Below the pieces are notes generated by a model, which was given only the letters and a program-made list of their open reading frames with translations, made no database searches and was not told where the DNA came from. A program made the translations under genes and the position numbers. Below are positions 19,538 to 28,280 of a DNA stretch of 64,000 bases, piece by piece (within the stretch, counting starts at the first letter, position 1; each line of letters begins with the position of its first letter). Origin of the DNA: Amycolatopsis thermophila (GTDB taxonomy: Bacteria > Actinomycetota > Actinomycetes > Mycobacteriales > Pseudonocardiaceae); the NCBI RefSeq assembly GCF_030814215.1, contig NZ_JAUSUT010000001.1, forward strand, positions 4,588,001 through 4,652,000, given 5' to 3'.

Positions 19538-19559
19538 TCACTGACGCAGTGTCCAGTGA
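19538..19559. promoter_or_regulatory. TetR operator candidate between monooxygenase and tetR genes
   Basis: TCACTG-N10-CAGTGA (19538-19559), with an inner dyad CACTG-ACG-CAGTG (19539-19551) and a further CACTG half-site at 19524-19528. It occupies the short divergent gap and ends 14 bp before the tetR ATG. Confidence 0.55.
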
Positions 19560-19573
19560 GTAGTCTGAGCGTC

Positions 19574-20194
19574 ATGACCCTGCGCGAGCTGCAGAAGCAG
19601 CAGACCCGCCGCAGCCTGCTGGACTGCGCCAAGAACCTCTTCGTGGAGCGCGGGTACGCGGCCGTCACGATCGACGACATCGTGTCCGCGGTCGGGTGCA
19701 GCCGCGCCACGTTCTACCTGCACTTCTCCGGCAAGCCGGAAATCCTGCAGAAGATCGGCGCGGAGACGATGGCGCGGCGGGCGGTGACGGTGTACGCGGA
19801 CCTCGACGCGGTGCTGGAGACCGGTTCGCGTGCCGAGTTCGCCGGCTGGATGCGGCGCGCGGTGGCCTGGTTCGAGGAGAACCAGGCGATCCTGCCGGCG
19901 TGGGACGAGGCGGTCGCCCTCGAACCGGAGTTCAAGGCGATCGCGAAACGGGCGGTCGACGAGCTGCCCGCGGCGATGCCCCGCTACCTGGCCCGGTGGG
20001 GCGCGCGGCGCCGGGACGAGGCGCACCTGCGGATCGAGCTGCTGGTCAGTCAGCTCGAGCGGTTCTTCACCCGGTGGGCGGTGCAGGGCACGATCGACTC
20101 CTCCGCGGACGCGGCCGCGGAGGTGCTGGCCGACATCTGGTTCCCGGCGCTGCTGCCCCCGGAGTCTCGAGAGCTATCGATTGACTTTCGATAG
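19574..20194 (+). CDS. TetR family transcriptional regulator
   Basis: 206 aa. HTH: AAVTIDDIVSAVGCSRATFYLHFSGKPEILQKI at about residues 28-60. The start ATG 19574 (MTLRELQKQQTRRSLLDCAKNLF) is chosen because the longer GTG frame runs through the operator. Divergent from the monooxygenase-esterase operon, which it most likely represses. Its stop codon falls inside the promoter palindrome of the next gene. Confidence 0.9.
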   Translation: MTLRELQKQQTRRSLLDCAKNLFVERGYAAVTIDDIVSAVGCSRATFYLHFSGKPEILQKIGAETMARRAVTVYADLDAVLETGSRAEFAGWMRRAVAWFEENQAILPAWDEAVALEPEFKAIAKRAVDELPAAMPRYLARWGARRRDEAHLRIELLVSQLERFFTRWAVQGTIDSSADAAAEVLADIWFPALLPPESRELSIDFR

Positions 20195-20209
20195 ATTGCT
20201 GCTGATACT
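20174..20209 (+). promoter_or_regulatory. Leaderless promoter with palindromic operator for the DUF2975-Xre pair
   Basis: TTGACT (20181-20186), 17 bp, GATACT (20204-20209); the ATG at 20216 falls at the expected +1, predicting a leaderless mRNA. The -35 box lies in the centre of a perfect inverted repeat CTATCGA-N7-TCGATAG (20174-20194), a good repressor site. Confidence 0.65.
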
Positions 20210-20215
20210 CGATGC

Positions 20216-20695
20216 ATGGTGACCGGTCATCGCGTGGTGCTCCCGCTGCGGCTCTTCCTCGTCCTGCTCTTCGGGGTGCTCGTGGTGTTCCAGGTCCTGT
20301 CGCTGCCCGGGCAGTTCGCCCACATGGCACGCGAAAACCCGGACCTGGCGCACCTGCGGTGGCCGGCGACGGCGGTCACGGTGTTCTGGCTGCTGTGCGT
20401 GCAGGTGGTGATCGTCGCGATCTGGCGGCTGCTGACGCTCGTCAAGAGGGATCGCATCTTCAGCGAGGCATCGCTGGTGTGGGTGGACGTGATCGTGGGG
20501 GCGATCGCCGCCGCGTGGCTGGCGCTGGCCGGCGTGTTCCTGTTCGTCGGGTTCAGCGCGCACGACCCCGGGCTGCCGCTGGTGTTGTTCCTGCTGCTGA
20601 TCGGGGTCACCGTGCTGGGGCTGCTGATGCTGGTGATGCGGGCGCTGCTGCGGCAGGCCACGACGCTGCGGACCGACATGGACGCGGTGATCTGA
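20216..20695 (+). CDS. DUF2975 family membrane protein
   Basis: 159 aa, four hydrophobic helices: VVLPLRLFLVLLFGVLVVFQVL (7-28), ATAVTVFWLLCVQVVIVAIW (50-69), WVDVIVGAIAAAWLALAGVFLFVG (88-110), GLPLVLFLLLIGVTVLGLLMLVM (120-143). The pattern WRLLTLVKRDRIFSEASLVWV between helices 2 and 3 is typical of DUF2975. Coupled to a small Xre regulator by a TGATG overlap, the usual partner gene of this family. Probably leaderless. Confidence 0.87.
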   Translation: MVTGHRVVLPLRLFLVLLFGVLVVFQVLSLPGQFAHMARENPDLAHLRWPATAVTVFWLLCVQVVIVAIWRLLTLVKRDRIFSEASLVWVDVIVGAIAAAWLALAGVFLFVGFSAHDPGLPLVLFLLLIGVTVLGLLMLVMRALLRQATTLRTDMDAVI

Positions 20696-20901
20696 TGGCG
20701 ATCGTCGTGCGCCTCGACGTCGAGCTCGCCAAGCGCAAGATGAGCGTCGGCGAGTTCGCCGAGAAGGTCGGCCTGACACCCGCCAACGTCGCGGTGCTGA
20801 AGAACGGGCGCGCGAAGGCCGTGCGGTTCAGCACGCTCGAAGCGATGTGCCGAGTGCTCGGCTGTCAGCCCGGGGACCTGCTGGAGTGGGTCGAGGACTA
20901 G
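20695..20901 (+). CDS. Small Xre-family HTH regulator (YozG-like)
   Basis: 68 aa, nearly all one Cro/CI-type HTH: LAKRKMSVGEFAEKVGLTPANVAVLKNGRAKAVRFSTLEAMCRVLGCQPGDLLEW. This is the short Xre type found next to DUF2975 genes. ATG 20695 overlaps the DUF2975 stop (TGATG). It may autoregulate via the palindrome at 20174-20194. Confidence 0.9.
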   Translation: MAIVVRLDVELAKRKMSVGEFAEKVGLTPANVAVLKNGRAKAVRFSTLEAMCRVLGCQPGDLLEWVED

Positions 20902-21143
20902 GGAGTGTCCCTCGCATCAGTGGTGGCCGCCGGCAACCCGCCCGGGTGGTGACAACCCTCGACGGCTGACCTCGCCTCCACAGTGGACCCGGCTGCCCGG
21001 CGGTCCTGTCGCGGATCAGGACCGCGCCCCGGCGTGGGTGTCCAAAGCCTGACCACGTTCGTCGTGCGGGCCCGGCCGGACCGTCATCCCCGTCATGACC
21101 CGGGCCCGCGGCGAAACCGTCCAGCGACATCAGGAAATGCCAG

Positions 21144-21174
21144 TTGACCTGGAGTTCGCTCCAGCACCTAGCGT
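21144..21174 (+). promoter_or_regulatory. MerR-type promoter with 19-bp spacer, leaderless
   Basis: TTGACC (21144-21149), a 19-bp spacer, TAGCGT (21169-21174). A dyad CTGGAG-TTCG-CTCCAG (21149-21164) fills the spacer. Long spacers with a central dyad are the hallmark of MerR-activated promoters. The SDR start ATG 21182 lies at +1. No merR gene is seen in the 242 bp upstream, which show no gene. Confidence 0.65.
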
Positions 21175-21181
21175 CGCCGCC

Positions 21182-22155
21182 ATGACCACCGAACAGCACA
21201 AAATCGGCTCCGGATTCGGCGCGACCACCACCGTGGCCGAGGTCCTGCGGGGCATCGACCTGTCCGGCAAGCTCGCGATCGTCACCGGCGGCTACTCGGG
21301 CCTCGGCCTGCAGACCACCCGCGCACTGGCCGCCGCGGGTGCGCACGTCGTCGTCCCGGCACGACGGCCGGACGTCGCCCAGCAGGCGCTCGCCCGCCTC
21401 GCCGAGGTCGGCGAACTGGACCTCGGCGACCTGGACAGCGTGCGCGGCTTCGCCGAGCGGTTCCTCGGCTCGGGCCGTCGCATCGACATCTTCATCGGCA
21501 GCGCGGCGATCATGGCCTGCCCGGAAACCCGCGTCGGACCCGGGTGGGAGGCGCAGTTCGCGACCAACCACCTCGGCCACTTCGCCCTGGTGAAGCGCTG
21601 TGGCCGGCGATGGCGCCCGGCGCGCGGGTCGTGGCGGTGTCCTCGCGCGGGCACCACTTCTCCGGCATCCGCTGGGACGACCTCGCCTTCGAGCGCGGCT
21701 ACGACAAGTGGGCGGCCTACGGCCAGTCCAAGACCGCGAACGCGTTGTTCGCGCTGCACCTCGACAAGCTCGGCGAGCCGTCGGGCGTGCGGGCGTTCTC
21801 GGTGCACCCGGGCAGCATCCTGACGCCGTTGCAGCGCCACGTGCCGCTCGAGGAGAAGATCGCGAACGGCTGGGTCGACGAGAACGGCGAGCCGGTCGCG
21901 GACTGGTTCAAGACCCCGGAACAGGGCGCCGCGACGCAGGTCTGGGCCGCGACCTGCCCGCAGCTCGCCGGGATGGGCGGGGTGTACTGCGAGGACTGCG
22001 ACATCGCCGAACCGGCCCCGGACGAGGACCTGGCCTGGCCGGGCAACCGCCCGCCGGTGCGCCTCGGCGTCCGGGACTGGGCGGCCGACCCGGCGCAGGC
22101 CGAGCGCCTCTGGGCGCTGTCGGCGGACCTGACGGGCGTGAACGCGTTCGCGTGA
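21182..22155 (+). pseudogene. Short-chain dehydrogenase/oxidoreductase with a single frameshift
   Basis: Two frames join into one SDR of about 323 aa. Frame 1 (from ATG 21182) gives LSGKLAIVTGGYSGLGLQTTRAL (NAD(P)-binding TGxxxGxG), and NHLGHFALVK. At 21598 the frame shifts by one missing base; frame 2 then continues LWPAMAPGARVVAVSSRGHHFSGIRWDD, with catalytic YGQSKTANALF (YxxxK), to the stop at 22155. Apart from this one lesion the gene looks intact, so either a recent mutation or a sequence error. Relatives are retinol-dehydrogenase/WW-oxidoreductase-like SDRs often controlled by MerR proteins. Confidence 0.82.
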
Positions 22156-22164
22156 GTCCGAAGT

Positions 22165-22198
22165 GGATCCCGGCCGCCCCGTCGCGCGGCCGGGATCC
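22165..22198. terminator. Bidirectional terminator hairpin
   Basis: Perfect 13-bp stem: GGATCCCGGCCGC (22165-22177) and GCGGCCGGGATCC (22186-22198), 8-nt loop. Lies between the convergent SDR and monooxygenase genes. Confidence 0.75.
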
Positions 22199-22206
22199 GG
22201 CCCGGA

Positions 22207-24024
22207 TCAGGAGAGGTGGTGCACCTCCTGCAGTCCGTACACCTCCGTCGGGATGCCCTCGTAGCGCGCCTTCAGCTGCAGCGCCAGGTACAGCGAGTAG
22301 TGCCGCGACTGGTGCAGGTTCCCGCCGTGGAACCACAACCCGGGTTGCTGGGTGGGCTTCCACATGTTGCGCTGCTCGCCCTCCCACGGCCCGGGGTCCT
22401 TCGTCGTCGCCGAGCCCAGACCCCAGCACTTGCCGACGCGGTCGGCCATCTCCTGGCCGGCGATGTCGGCGACCCAGCCGTTCATCGACCCGTACCCCGT
22501 CGCGTACACCACGAGATCGGCCTTGAGCTCGGTGCCGTCGGCGAGCACCACGGCGTCACGCGTCAGGTGGTCGACCTGGCCCTGCACGAGCTTGATCTTG
22601 CCGTCCGCGACCAGTTCCGAGGCGCCCACGTCGATGTAGTAGCCCGAGCCGCGGCGCAGGTACTTCATGAACAGCCCGGACTCGTCGTCGCCCCAGTCGT
22701 GCTGGAAGCCGGCCTTCTCCAGCCGCGCGTAGAAGTCCGCGTCCCGCTCCTTGATCTTCTGGTACACCGGGATCTGGAACTGGTGCATGATCCGGTACGG
22801 CAGCGAGGCGAACACCATGTCGGCCTTCTCGGTCGTCATCCCGGCCGCCACCGCGCGCTCGGAGTACAGGTCGCCGAGCCCGAACTCCATCAGCGAGTCC
22901 GACTTCACCACGTGGGTGGAGGACCGCTGCACCATCGTCACGTCCGCGTCGTGTTCCCACAGCGCGCCGCAGATGTCGTGCGCGGAGTTGTTCGACCCGA
23001 TCACCACGACCTTCTTGCCGGCGTAGGCGTCCGGACCCGCGTGTTGCGAAGAGTGGTGCTGTTCGCCCTCGAAAACATCCATCCCGGGGAACGAGGGGAT
23101 GTTCGGCTTCCCCGACATGCCGGTGGCGAACACGAGCTGTTTCGGTTTCAGGACCACGGTTTCCCCGTCCCGGTCGACGGTGACCGTCCACTCGCCGGTC
23201 TCCTCGTCGTAGGACGCCGACTTCGCCTCCGACCGCGTCCAGTACGGCACCTCCATCACGCGGGTGTACATCTCCAGCCAGTCCGCGATCTTGTCCTTCG
23301 GCGCGAACACCGGCCAGTTGTCCGGGAAGGGCAGGTAGGGCAGGTGGTCGTACCAGACCGGGTCGTGCAGGCACAGGCTCGTGTACCGGCTGCGCCACTG
23401 GTCGCCGGGCCGGTCGTGGCGGTCCAGGACCAGCGACGGCACGCCGAGCTGCCGCAGCCGCGCGCCGAGGGCGATGCCGCCCTGGCCGCCACCGATGACC
23501 ACGACGTAGGGCTGCCGCTCGTAACCGAGTTCCTTGGCTTCCAGTTCGCGCTCCTGGGCCCACGACAGGCGTCCTTCGAGGGCGCCGTGCCGGACACCCT
23601 TCGGACGGCGTTCGCGCTGCGGCTCCTCGAACCCCTTCAGCTCGCGCAGGCTGGTGAGCAGCGTCCAGGCGCCCTCGTCGGTCAGCCGGAGGTGGCCCTT
23701 GCCTCGCCCGGTGGCGGTCTCGAACTCCAGCCACGCCTCGGTGACACCGTCGGCCTCGGTGGGCGGTTCGGTGGTGCGGAAGCCGGACGGGTCGGTGCCG
23801 TCGAGGCAGGCGGACAGCATGTCGGCCACGCCCTCGCGGCCCTCGACGGTCTTGATGTTCCAGGTGAACGCCACCAGGTCGCGCCAGAAACTGTCGACCG
23901 CGAACATGCCGGCCGCCGCCGCGACGTCCCGTGCCGCCAGCGCCGCCTCGAACTCGCGCAGCCAGGCGTCGACGCGGGCCTGCGGGGACCGCGACGGTGC
24001 CTCCCGGTCGATGGTCTGTGTCAT
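22207..24024 (-). CDS. Flavin-containing monooxygenase with N-terminal SnoaL/NTF2-like domain
   Basis: 605 aa. Residues about 15-130 look like an NTF2/SnoaL domain (AALAARDVAAAAGMFAVDSFWRDL). A class B monooxygenase follows: FAD motif VVVIGGGQGGIALG near residue 177, RPGDQWRSRY, NADPH motif VVVIGSNNSAHD near 350, and LVVYATGYGSMNGW. ATG 24024 chosen (MTQTIDREAP) with GAGGAG upstream; the longer frame extends into the promoter region. Divergent from a GAF-domain activator at 24176, which probably controls it. Such fused proteins are usually annotated as NAD(P)-dependent monooxygenases; substrate unknown. Confidence 0.88.
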   Translation of the reverse strand: MTQTIDREAPSRSPQARVDAWLREFEAALAARDVAAAAGMFAVDSFWRDLVAFTWNIKTVEGREGVADMLSACLDGTDPSGFRTTEPPTEADGVTEAWLEFETATGRGKGHLRLTDEGAWTLLTSLRELKGFEEPQRERRPKGVRHGALEGRLSWAQERELEAKELGYERQPYVVVIGGGQGGIALGARLRQLGVPSLVLDRHDRPGDQWRSRYTSLCLHDPVWYDHLPYLPFPDNWPVFAPKDKIADWLEMYTRVMEVPYWTRSEAKSASYDEETGEWTVTVDRDGETVVLKPKQLVFATGMSGKPNIPSFPGMDVFEGEQHHSSQHAGPDAYAGKKVVVIGSNNSAHDICGALWEHDADVTMVQRSSTHVVKSDSLMEFGLGDLYSERAVAAGMTTEKADMVFASLPYRIMHQFQIPVYQKIKERDADFYARLEKAGFQHDWGDDESGLFMKYLRRGSGYYIDVGASELVADGKIKLVQGQVDHLTRDAVVLADGTELKADLVVYATGYGSMNGWVADIAGQEMADRVGKCWGLGSATTKDPGPWEGEQRNMWKPTQQPGLWFHGGNLHQSRHYSLYLALQLKARYEGIPTEVYGLQEVHHLS

Positions 24025-24175
24025 CGCCACTCCTCGTCCTCGCCGTTGGGGATGTAACACCGATCACAGCCCGTCCGGACGCGGCGGGCAACGGTTGCAG
24101 CGGATTGCACGTCTTGGCGACGGCCGCGGCGGGCACCTATGCTCGGTCGTCGACGCAGTGGTGCGGAGGTGGAGT

Positions 24176-25348
24176 GTGAGCGTGCCCGGCGCAGTCCCGC
24201 CTGGGTGCAGCCTGCCCGCCTACGCCCGTGACCTGGTCCGCATGCACGACGCCGTCATCGCGGGCGGTCGGCCACCGCTGCGGCCGCGGGACGTCGTGTC
24301 CCGGTCCTGGTCCCGTGTGCTCGGGCTGGGGTTGAAGGCGGACGGGCTCAACGCGCGCGACTGGCTCGGCGAGGACGAGCTGGCGCGGCGCCGGGAGGCC
24401 TCGCCGCTGCGCGACGCGGTCGGCGACCTCCGGCAGGTGCTCGGCGGGATGTCGCACGTGCTGCTGGTGGTCACCGACGCCGACGGCGTCATCCTCTGGC
24501 GCGAGGGCACGCCGGCGGTGCGCCGCCGCGCCGACGACCTCGGGTTCTTCGAGGGCGCGGAGTGGACGGAAGAGCGGGTCGGCACGAACGCGATCGGCAC
24601 CGCGATCGCCGAGGCCGCCCCCGTCGAACTGCTCGCCGGCGAGCACTTCGAGCAGGACCAGCACCCCTGGTACTGCACGGCGTCGCCGGTGCACGACCCG
24701 CGCACCGGCGAGCTGCTCGGCGTGATCGACGTGAGCGGTCCCGCCCTGACGCTGCACCCGGCGATCGGGGCGCTCGTCGAGACCGGGCGCAGGTTCGCCG
24801 AGGCGCAGATCTGGCGCTGGCACCAGCACCGCCTGGACCGGTTGCGCCAGGTGGGTGAACCGCTGCTCGCCGCCGGTCCCGCCATCGTGGTCGACGACCA
24901 CGGCTGGGTGGCCGCCAGCGCGGGCGTCTCGGTGGGCGACCGGATCGCGGTTCCCGCCGGCGGCGAGCCGATCGCGGTGCCCGGGCTGGGCGCGTGCCTG
25001 CCCGAGCGGCTGGGCGAGGGCTGGCTGATCCGCCCGGCCGGGCCCGGCCGCCGCGTCACGCTGGACCTCGACCTGTCCGGGACCCCGCTGCTGACGCTGC
25101 AGGGCGGCGACACCGGCTGGCGGCGGCCGCTGACGCGCCGGCACGCCGAGATCCTCGTGCTGCTGCACCGGGCGGGCCCCGCCGGCCTCTCGGCGGAGCG
25201 CCTGAGCCGCGCCCTGTACGGCGACGCCGAGCACCTGGTGACGGTACGGGCCGAGGTGTCCCGCCTGCGGCGCCTGCTGGGCGCCCTGGTCGACACGAGG
25301 CCCTACCGCCTGGCCGACGGCGTGACGATGACGGTGCGCGAGAACTAG
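24176..25348 (+). CDS. GAF-domain transcriptional activator, without AAA domain
   Basis: 390 aa starting at GTG 24176, 6 nt after GGAGG. Residues about 20-60 carry the SRSWSRVLGLGL motif seen at the N-terminus of AcoR-like regulators; GAF domain at about 75-220 (VLLVVTDADGVILWREG, FFEGAEWTEERVGTNAIGTAI, HPWYCTASPVHDPRTGELLGVIDVSG). No sigma-54 ATPase domain follows. Instead the end (TRRHAEILVLLHRAGPAGLSAERLSRALYGD, RAEVSRLRRLLG) resembles a winged HTH. Divergent from the monooxygenase gene at 24024, so a substrate-sensing activator for it is likely. Confidence 0.85.
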   Translation: MSVPGAVPPGCSLPAYARDLVRMHDAVIAGGRPPLRPRDVVSRSWSRVLGLGLKADGLNARDWLGEDELARRREASPLRDAVGDLRQVLGGMSHVLLVVTDADGVILWREGTPAVRRRADDLGFFEGAEWTEERVGTNAIGTAIAEAAPVELLAGEHFEQDQHPWYCTASPVHDPRTGELLGVIDVSGPALTLHPAIGALVETGRRFAEAQIWRWHQHRLDRLRQVGEPLLAAGPAIVVDDHGWVAASAGVSVGDRIAVPAGGEPIAVPGLGACLPERLGEGWLIRPAGPGRRVTLDLDLSGTPLLTLQGGDTGWRRPLTRRHAEILVLLHRAGPAGLSAERLSRALYGDAEHLVTVRAEVSRLRRLLGALVDTRPYRLADGVTMTVREN

Positions 25349-25450
25349 CCGCTCGACGATCGCCGACGGCCGGTCACCATGTCCGGTGTCCTCCTCCGGT
25401 GCGTCCCGTTCGTCGGACGGGGGACGGCGTCTTCTCGCAGGGAGGCAGAC

Positions 25451-26251
25451 ATGCGGACAGTCACATCGGCGGACGGGACCACCATCGCCTACTCGCGGCA
25501 GGGCAGCGGGCCGGTGATCGTGTTCCTCGGCGGCGCGTTCAACGACCGGACGGCGTGCGCACCGGTCGCGGACGCGTTGCGGGACTCCTACACGGTCGTC
25601 TGCGTCGACCGGCGCGGGCGGGGGGACAGCGGGGACGTCATCGCGCCGCGGGAGGTCGCGCGGTACGAAATCCGGCGCGAGGTCGAGGACCTGGACGCGG
25701 TGATCGCGGCCGAGGGCGGGTCGGCGGCGGTGTTCGGGTTCTCCTCGGGCGGCATCCTGGCGCTGCACGCCGCGGTGGCCGGTTCGGCGATCGGCGCGCT
25801 CGCGCTGTACGAGCCGCCGTTCGCGCTCGGCGGGCTCGCGGGATCGGCCCGGGATCTGACCGGGAAGCTCGCGGAGCTGGTCGCCGCCGGGCGGCGTGGT
25901 GATGCCGTCGCGACGATGCAGATCGAGGGCATCGGACTGCCGCCCGCCGCGGTCGACGACATCCGCCGCTCCCCGATGTGGCCCCAGCTGGAGGCGGTCG
26001 CGCAGACGGTGGTCTACGACGCCGCCCTCACCGCGGCACCCAACCTGCCCACGGAGGCCATGCGCGCCCTCGAGGTGGACACGCTCGTCCTGGCGGGCGC
26101 GGAAACCTGGCCCGGCCTGCGGAGCGCCGCATCGGCCCTGCCGGACCACCTGCCCCGCGCCCGGTACGCCGAGATCCCCGGCGGCGCCGGACACGGCATC
26201 CCAGCGGAGGCGACGGCCCGCGCCGTCGACGAGTTCCTGCGCGGAAAATGA
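25451..26251 (+). CDS. Alpha/beta hydrolase
   Basis: 266 aa. N-terminal MRTVTSADGTTIAYSRQGSGPVIVFLGGAFN, VDRRGRGDSGD, nucleophile elbow GFSSGG (near residue 99), and late GAGHGIP with the catalytic His. Start ATG 25451 after GGGAGG; the longer frame upstream is rejected. Overlaps the following methyltransferase remnant (ATGA). Confidence 0.9.
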   Translation: MRTVTSADGTTIAYSRQGSGPVIVFLGGAFNDRTACAPVADALRDSYTVVCVDRRGRGDSGDVIAPREVARYEIRREVEDLDAVIAAEGGSAAVFGFSSGGILALHAAVAGSAIGALALYEPPFALGGLAGSARDLTGKLAELVAAGRRGDAVATMQIEGIGLPPAAVDDIRRSPMWPQLEAVAQTVVYDAALTAAPNLPTEAMRALEVDTLVLAGAETWPGLRSAASALPDHLPRARYAEIPGGAGHGIPAEATARAVDEFLRGK

Positions 26252-26700
26252 GTGAGCCTGTGGCGGGCGCGGCGGTCGAGTTCCTGACCGGCTTCGCCGA
26301 CGTTGGGCGCGCACTCGAACTGGGCACCGGCACCTGGCGGATCGCGCTACCCCTCACCCGGCGAGGTGCACGGAATCGACCTCTCCCGTGCGATGGTCGC
26401 CCGCCTGCGCGCCAAACCGGGCGGCGACGCCACCCCCATATTTCTCCGTCGCCTACCTGGTCGGGGTCCCCGCGCTGCGGCAGCTCCCGCGCGGCCAGGA
26501 CGTCGTGCCGTTCCGGGTGGGCTTATGACGTCTACGATGCCGCGCCACCCAGGCGATGAGTTCCAATTACGTCGACGTGGTCGACCGGCCCGCCGAGCGC
26601 GCTCGCCGGGCTTCGCCTGCGCGAGCGCTGGTCGAGCTGGACCCGGGAGCCTTTCACCGGCGAGAGCGAGAAGCACGTCTCGGTCTGGGAGAAGCCCTGA
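26248..26700 (+). pseudogene. Decayed SAM-dependent methyltransferase
   Basis: Pieces of one class I methyltransferase occur in order in different frames. From ATG 26248: AGAAVEFLTGFADVGRALELGTGTWRIALPL (motif I GxGxx damaged). Then in another frame EVHGIDLSRAMVARLRAKPGGDA, then FSVAYLV joined directly to GVPALRQLPRGQDVVPFRVG, then DVYDAA, AMSSNYVDVVD, and finally LAGLRLRERWSSWTREPFTG, ESEKHVSVWEKP ending at 26700. At least three frame breaks and internal deletions (a normal gene would be about 740 bp). The original start still overlaps the hydrolase stop, so it was once part of that operon. Confidence 0.85.
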
Positions 26701-26701
26701 G

Positions 26702-26926
26702 TCACTCGCCGCGCATCTGGCGGCGGATCTCCTCCAGTTTGTCCTTCGCGGCGCGGTCGCGGTCCGCCAGCTTCTCCTCGAACGAGGCGGCCTCCGGCGT
26801 CTCGCTCGCCAGCTCGGTCGAACCGAGCGACGTCGCGTAGCGGTTTTCGATGCGGTCGCGCACGAAGTCGAAGTTCGGCACACCCGAGTCGGTGTAGTCG
26901 CCCTCGGGCGGGGTCGTCTCGGACAT
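26702..26926 (-). CDS. Conserved-looking small charged protein, unknown function (74 aa)
   Basis: 74 aa, no recognised domain. MSETTPPEGDYTDSGVPNFDFVRDRIENRYATSLG then an acidic/basic helix (EEKLADRDRAAKDKLEEIRRQMRGE) that could form a coiled coil. ATG 26926 has AGGGG upstream. Codon pattern and the good start support a real gene; it is transcribed towards the methyltransferase remnant. Confidence 0.6.
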   Translation of the reverse strand: MSETTPPEGDYTDSGVPNFDFVRDRIENRYATSLGSTELASETPEAASFEEKLADRDRAAKDKLEEIRRQMRGE

Positions 26927-27025
26927 CTGGGTCCCCTCTCGTCGGTCCCCACCATTGTGCGCTCAGGACACGGGTTTCGAGGTCGGCCGCCGGAAACTGT
27001 CGGTGGTCCCGGTTAGTCTCCGCGC

Positions 27026-27405
27026 ATGCTGGATCACCTGGGAGTTCAAGTCGCCGACGTCGAGGCGTCGGCCGCCCTCTACCTGCGCCTGTTCGGGCCG
27101 ATCGGGATGGCGGAGGCGATGCGCATCCCGGTCGGCGACAGTTCCGTCGTGGGCTTGTCCGGCCCCGACGGCGGCCCCGACTTCTGGCTCAGCCCGGCGC
27201 GCGGAGTGGAGACGCGAGAGCTGCACGTCGCCTTCCGCGCGCCGAGCCGGGACGCGGTGGATGCCGTGCACGAGGCCGCCGTCGCCGCGGGGGTCGAGGT
27301 GCTGCACGCGCCGCGCGAGTGGCCCGAGTACCACCCGGGCTACTACGCGGGTTCCTCCGCGACCCCGACGGGCACAACGTGGAGGCGGTGCACCACGGCG
27401 GATGA
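27026..27405 (+). pseudogene. VOC/glyoxalase-fold protein with a single frameshift near the 3' end
   Basis: MLDHLGVQVADVEASAALYLRLFGPIG with the VOC betaalphabeta pattern, LHVAFRAPSRDAVDAVHEAA, then HAPREWPEYHPGYYA. Close to 27350 the frame is lost by one base; in the third frame the expected end FLRDPDGHNVEAVHHGG reads to a stop at 27403-27405, including the Glu that normally binds the metal. As written, the protein instead runs out of frame to 27436. A one-base lesion only: recent mutation or sequence error. Confidence 0.75.
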
Positions 27406-27472
27406 GCACACCGTGACGCCCCCGGTCATCCTCTGAAGACGGGTCCGGCGCTTTTCACCCGGCGAGATGTAC

Positions 27473-28129
27473 GCCTGCACCGGGTGGACATCCCCGGTCA
27501 GCGGCTGCACGGTGTGACCCCGTCCGGGCCGGGTGGAGCTGGACGCGCGGGGGAGCGCCGTCGAGCTCCTGGCCGGCGATGAGATGCCGGCGGTCACCGA
27601 GCACGGACTGGCCCGGCTCGGTCCACGCTCAGGCCGGACCACGCCGATCATCGAGCTGCCGCCCGCATGCGCGACGGCGCGATCGACCCGCCCGGCCGGT
27701 GCTTCGCGGGCTCGCCCACACGACGGGCAGGGTGCCGGGGCGTGTTCTGCATGCCGGGGCGCGGCGTCGAACGGCCTGGACCGTCCGCCGGACGGGCGGG
27801 TGCTCCGCCACGTCGGCACCTCCACCGGGGACATCACGGCGTGGCGTTACCGCCCGGCGACGGGGGAGGTGGCGCACCCGCGGGTGCCGCGGCACGTGGG
27901 GTTGCCGGAGGGACTGACCGTTGACGTGGCGGCTGCGTGTGGGCGGCCAGTTATGACGGCTCGACCGGCTGTTCGGTGAGGGTCTGACCACTGTGGACGT
28001 CGCGGCGGCGTGCCCGACGAGCTGCACCTTCGGCGGTGCGGACCTGGACCAGCTTGTCGTGACAAGCGCGCCGGGAGGGCGAAGGCGGGCTGCTGTACCC
28101 CGCCGCGCTGGTTCGTCGAGGGCTTCTGA
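27473..28129 (+). pseudogene. Decayed SMP-30/gluconolactonase-like gene
   Basis: Recognisable beta-propeller pieces lie in order in all three frames: LHRVDIPGQRLHGVTPSG (27473), ELDARGSAVELLAGDEMPA, ARLGPRSGRTTPIIELPP, a stretch with HTTGR (other frame), ASNGLDR, DGRVLRHVGTSTGDITAWRYR, HVGLPEGLTVDVA, then CPTSCTFGGADLDQLVVTSA, the last being the SMP-30 metal/active-site region (cf. PTSCTFGG). Multiple frameshifts; the natural start is absent. The gene may have been a lactonase of sugar-acid metabolism, like the enolase-superfamily fragment just downstream. Confidence 0.75.
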
Positions 28130-28280
28130 CCGCACCCCGCCCGGGCCGCCGCCGGGGGCGGCTGCGTCAGCCCTTGAGGCGACACGGGACGGTCGAGGCG
28201 GGCGGTCGCCGGAGTCGGTCGCTTCGCATTGCTGTGCCTGCCCCGCACGTGCGTGGCCACCTCACTGGCGTGGCCACCCC

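Noticed and set aside
22216-24057. 613-codon plus-strand frame opposite the monooxygenase
   Set aside because: Shadow of the FMO gene; no motifs, unnatural residue bias.
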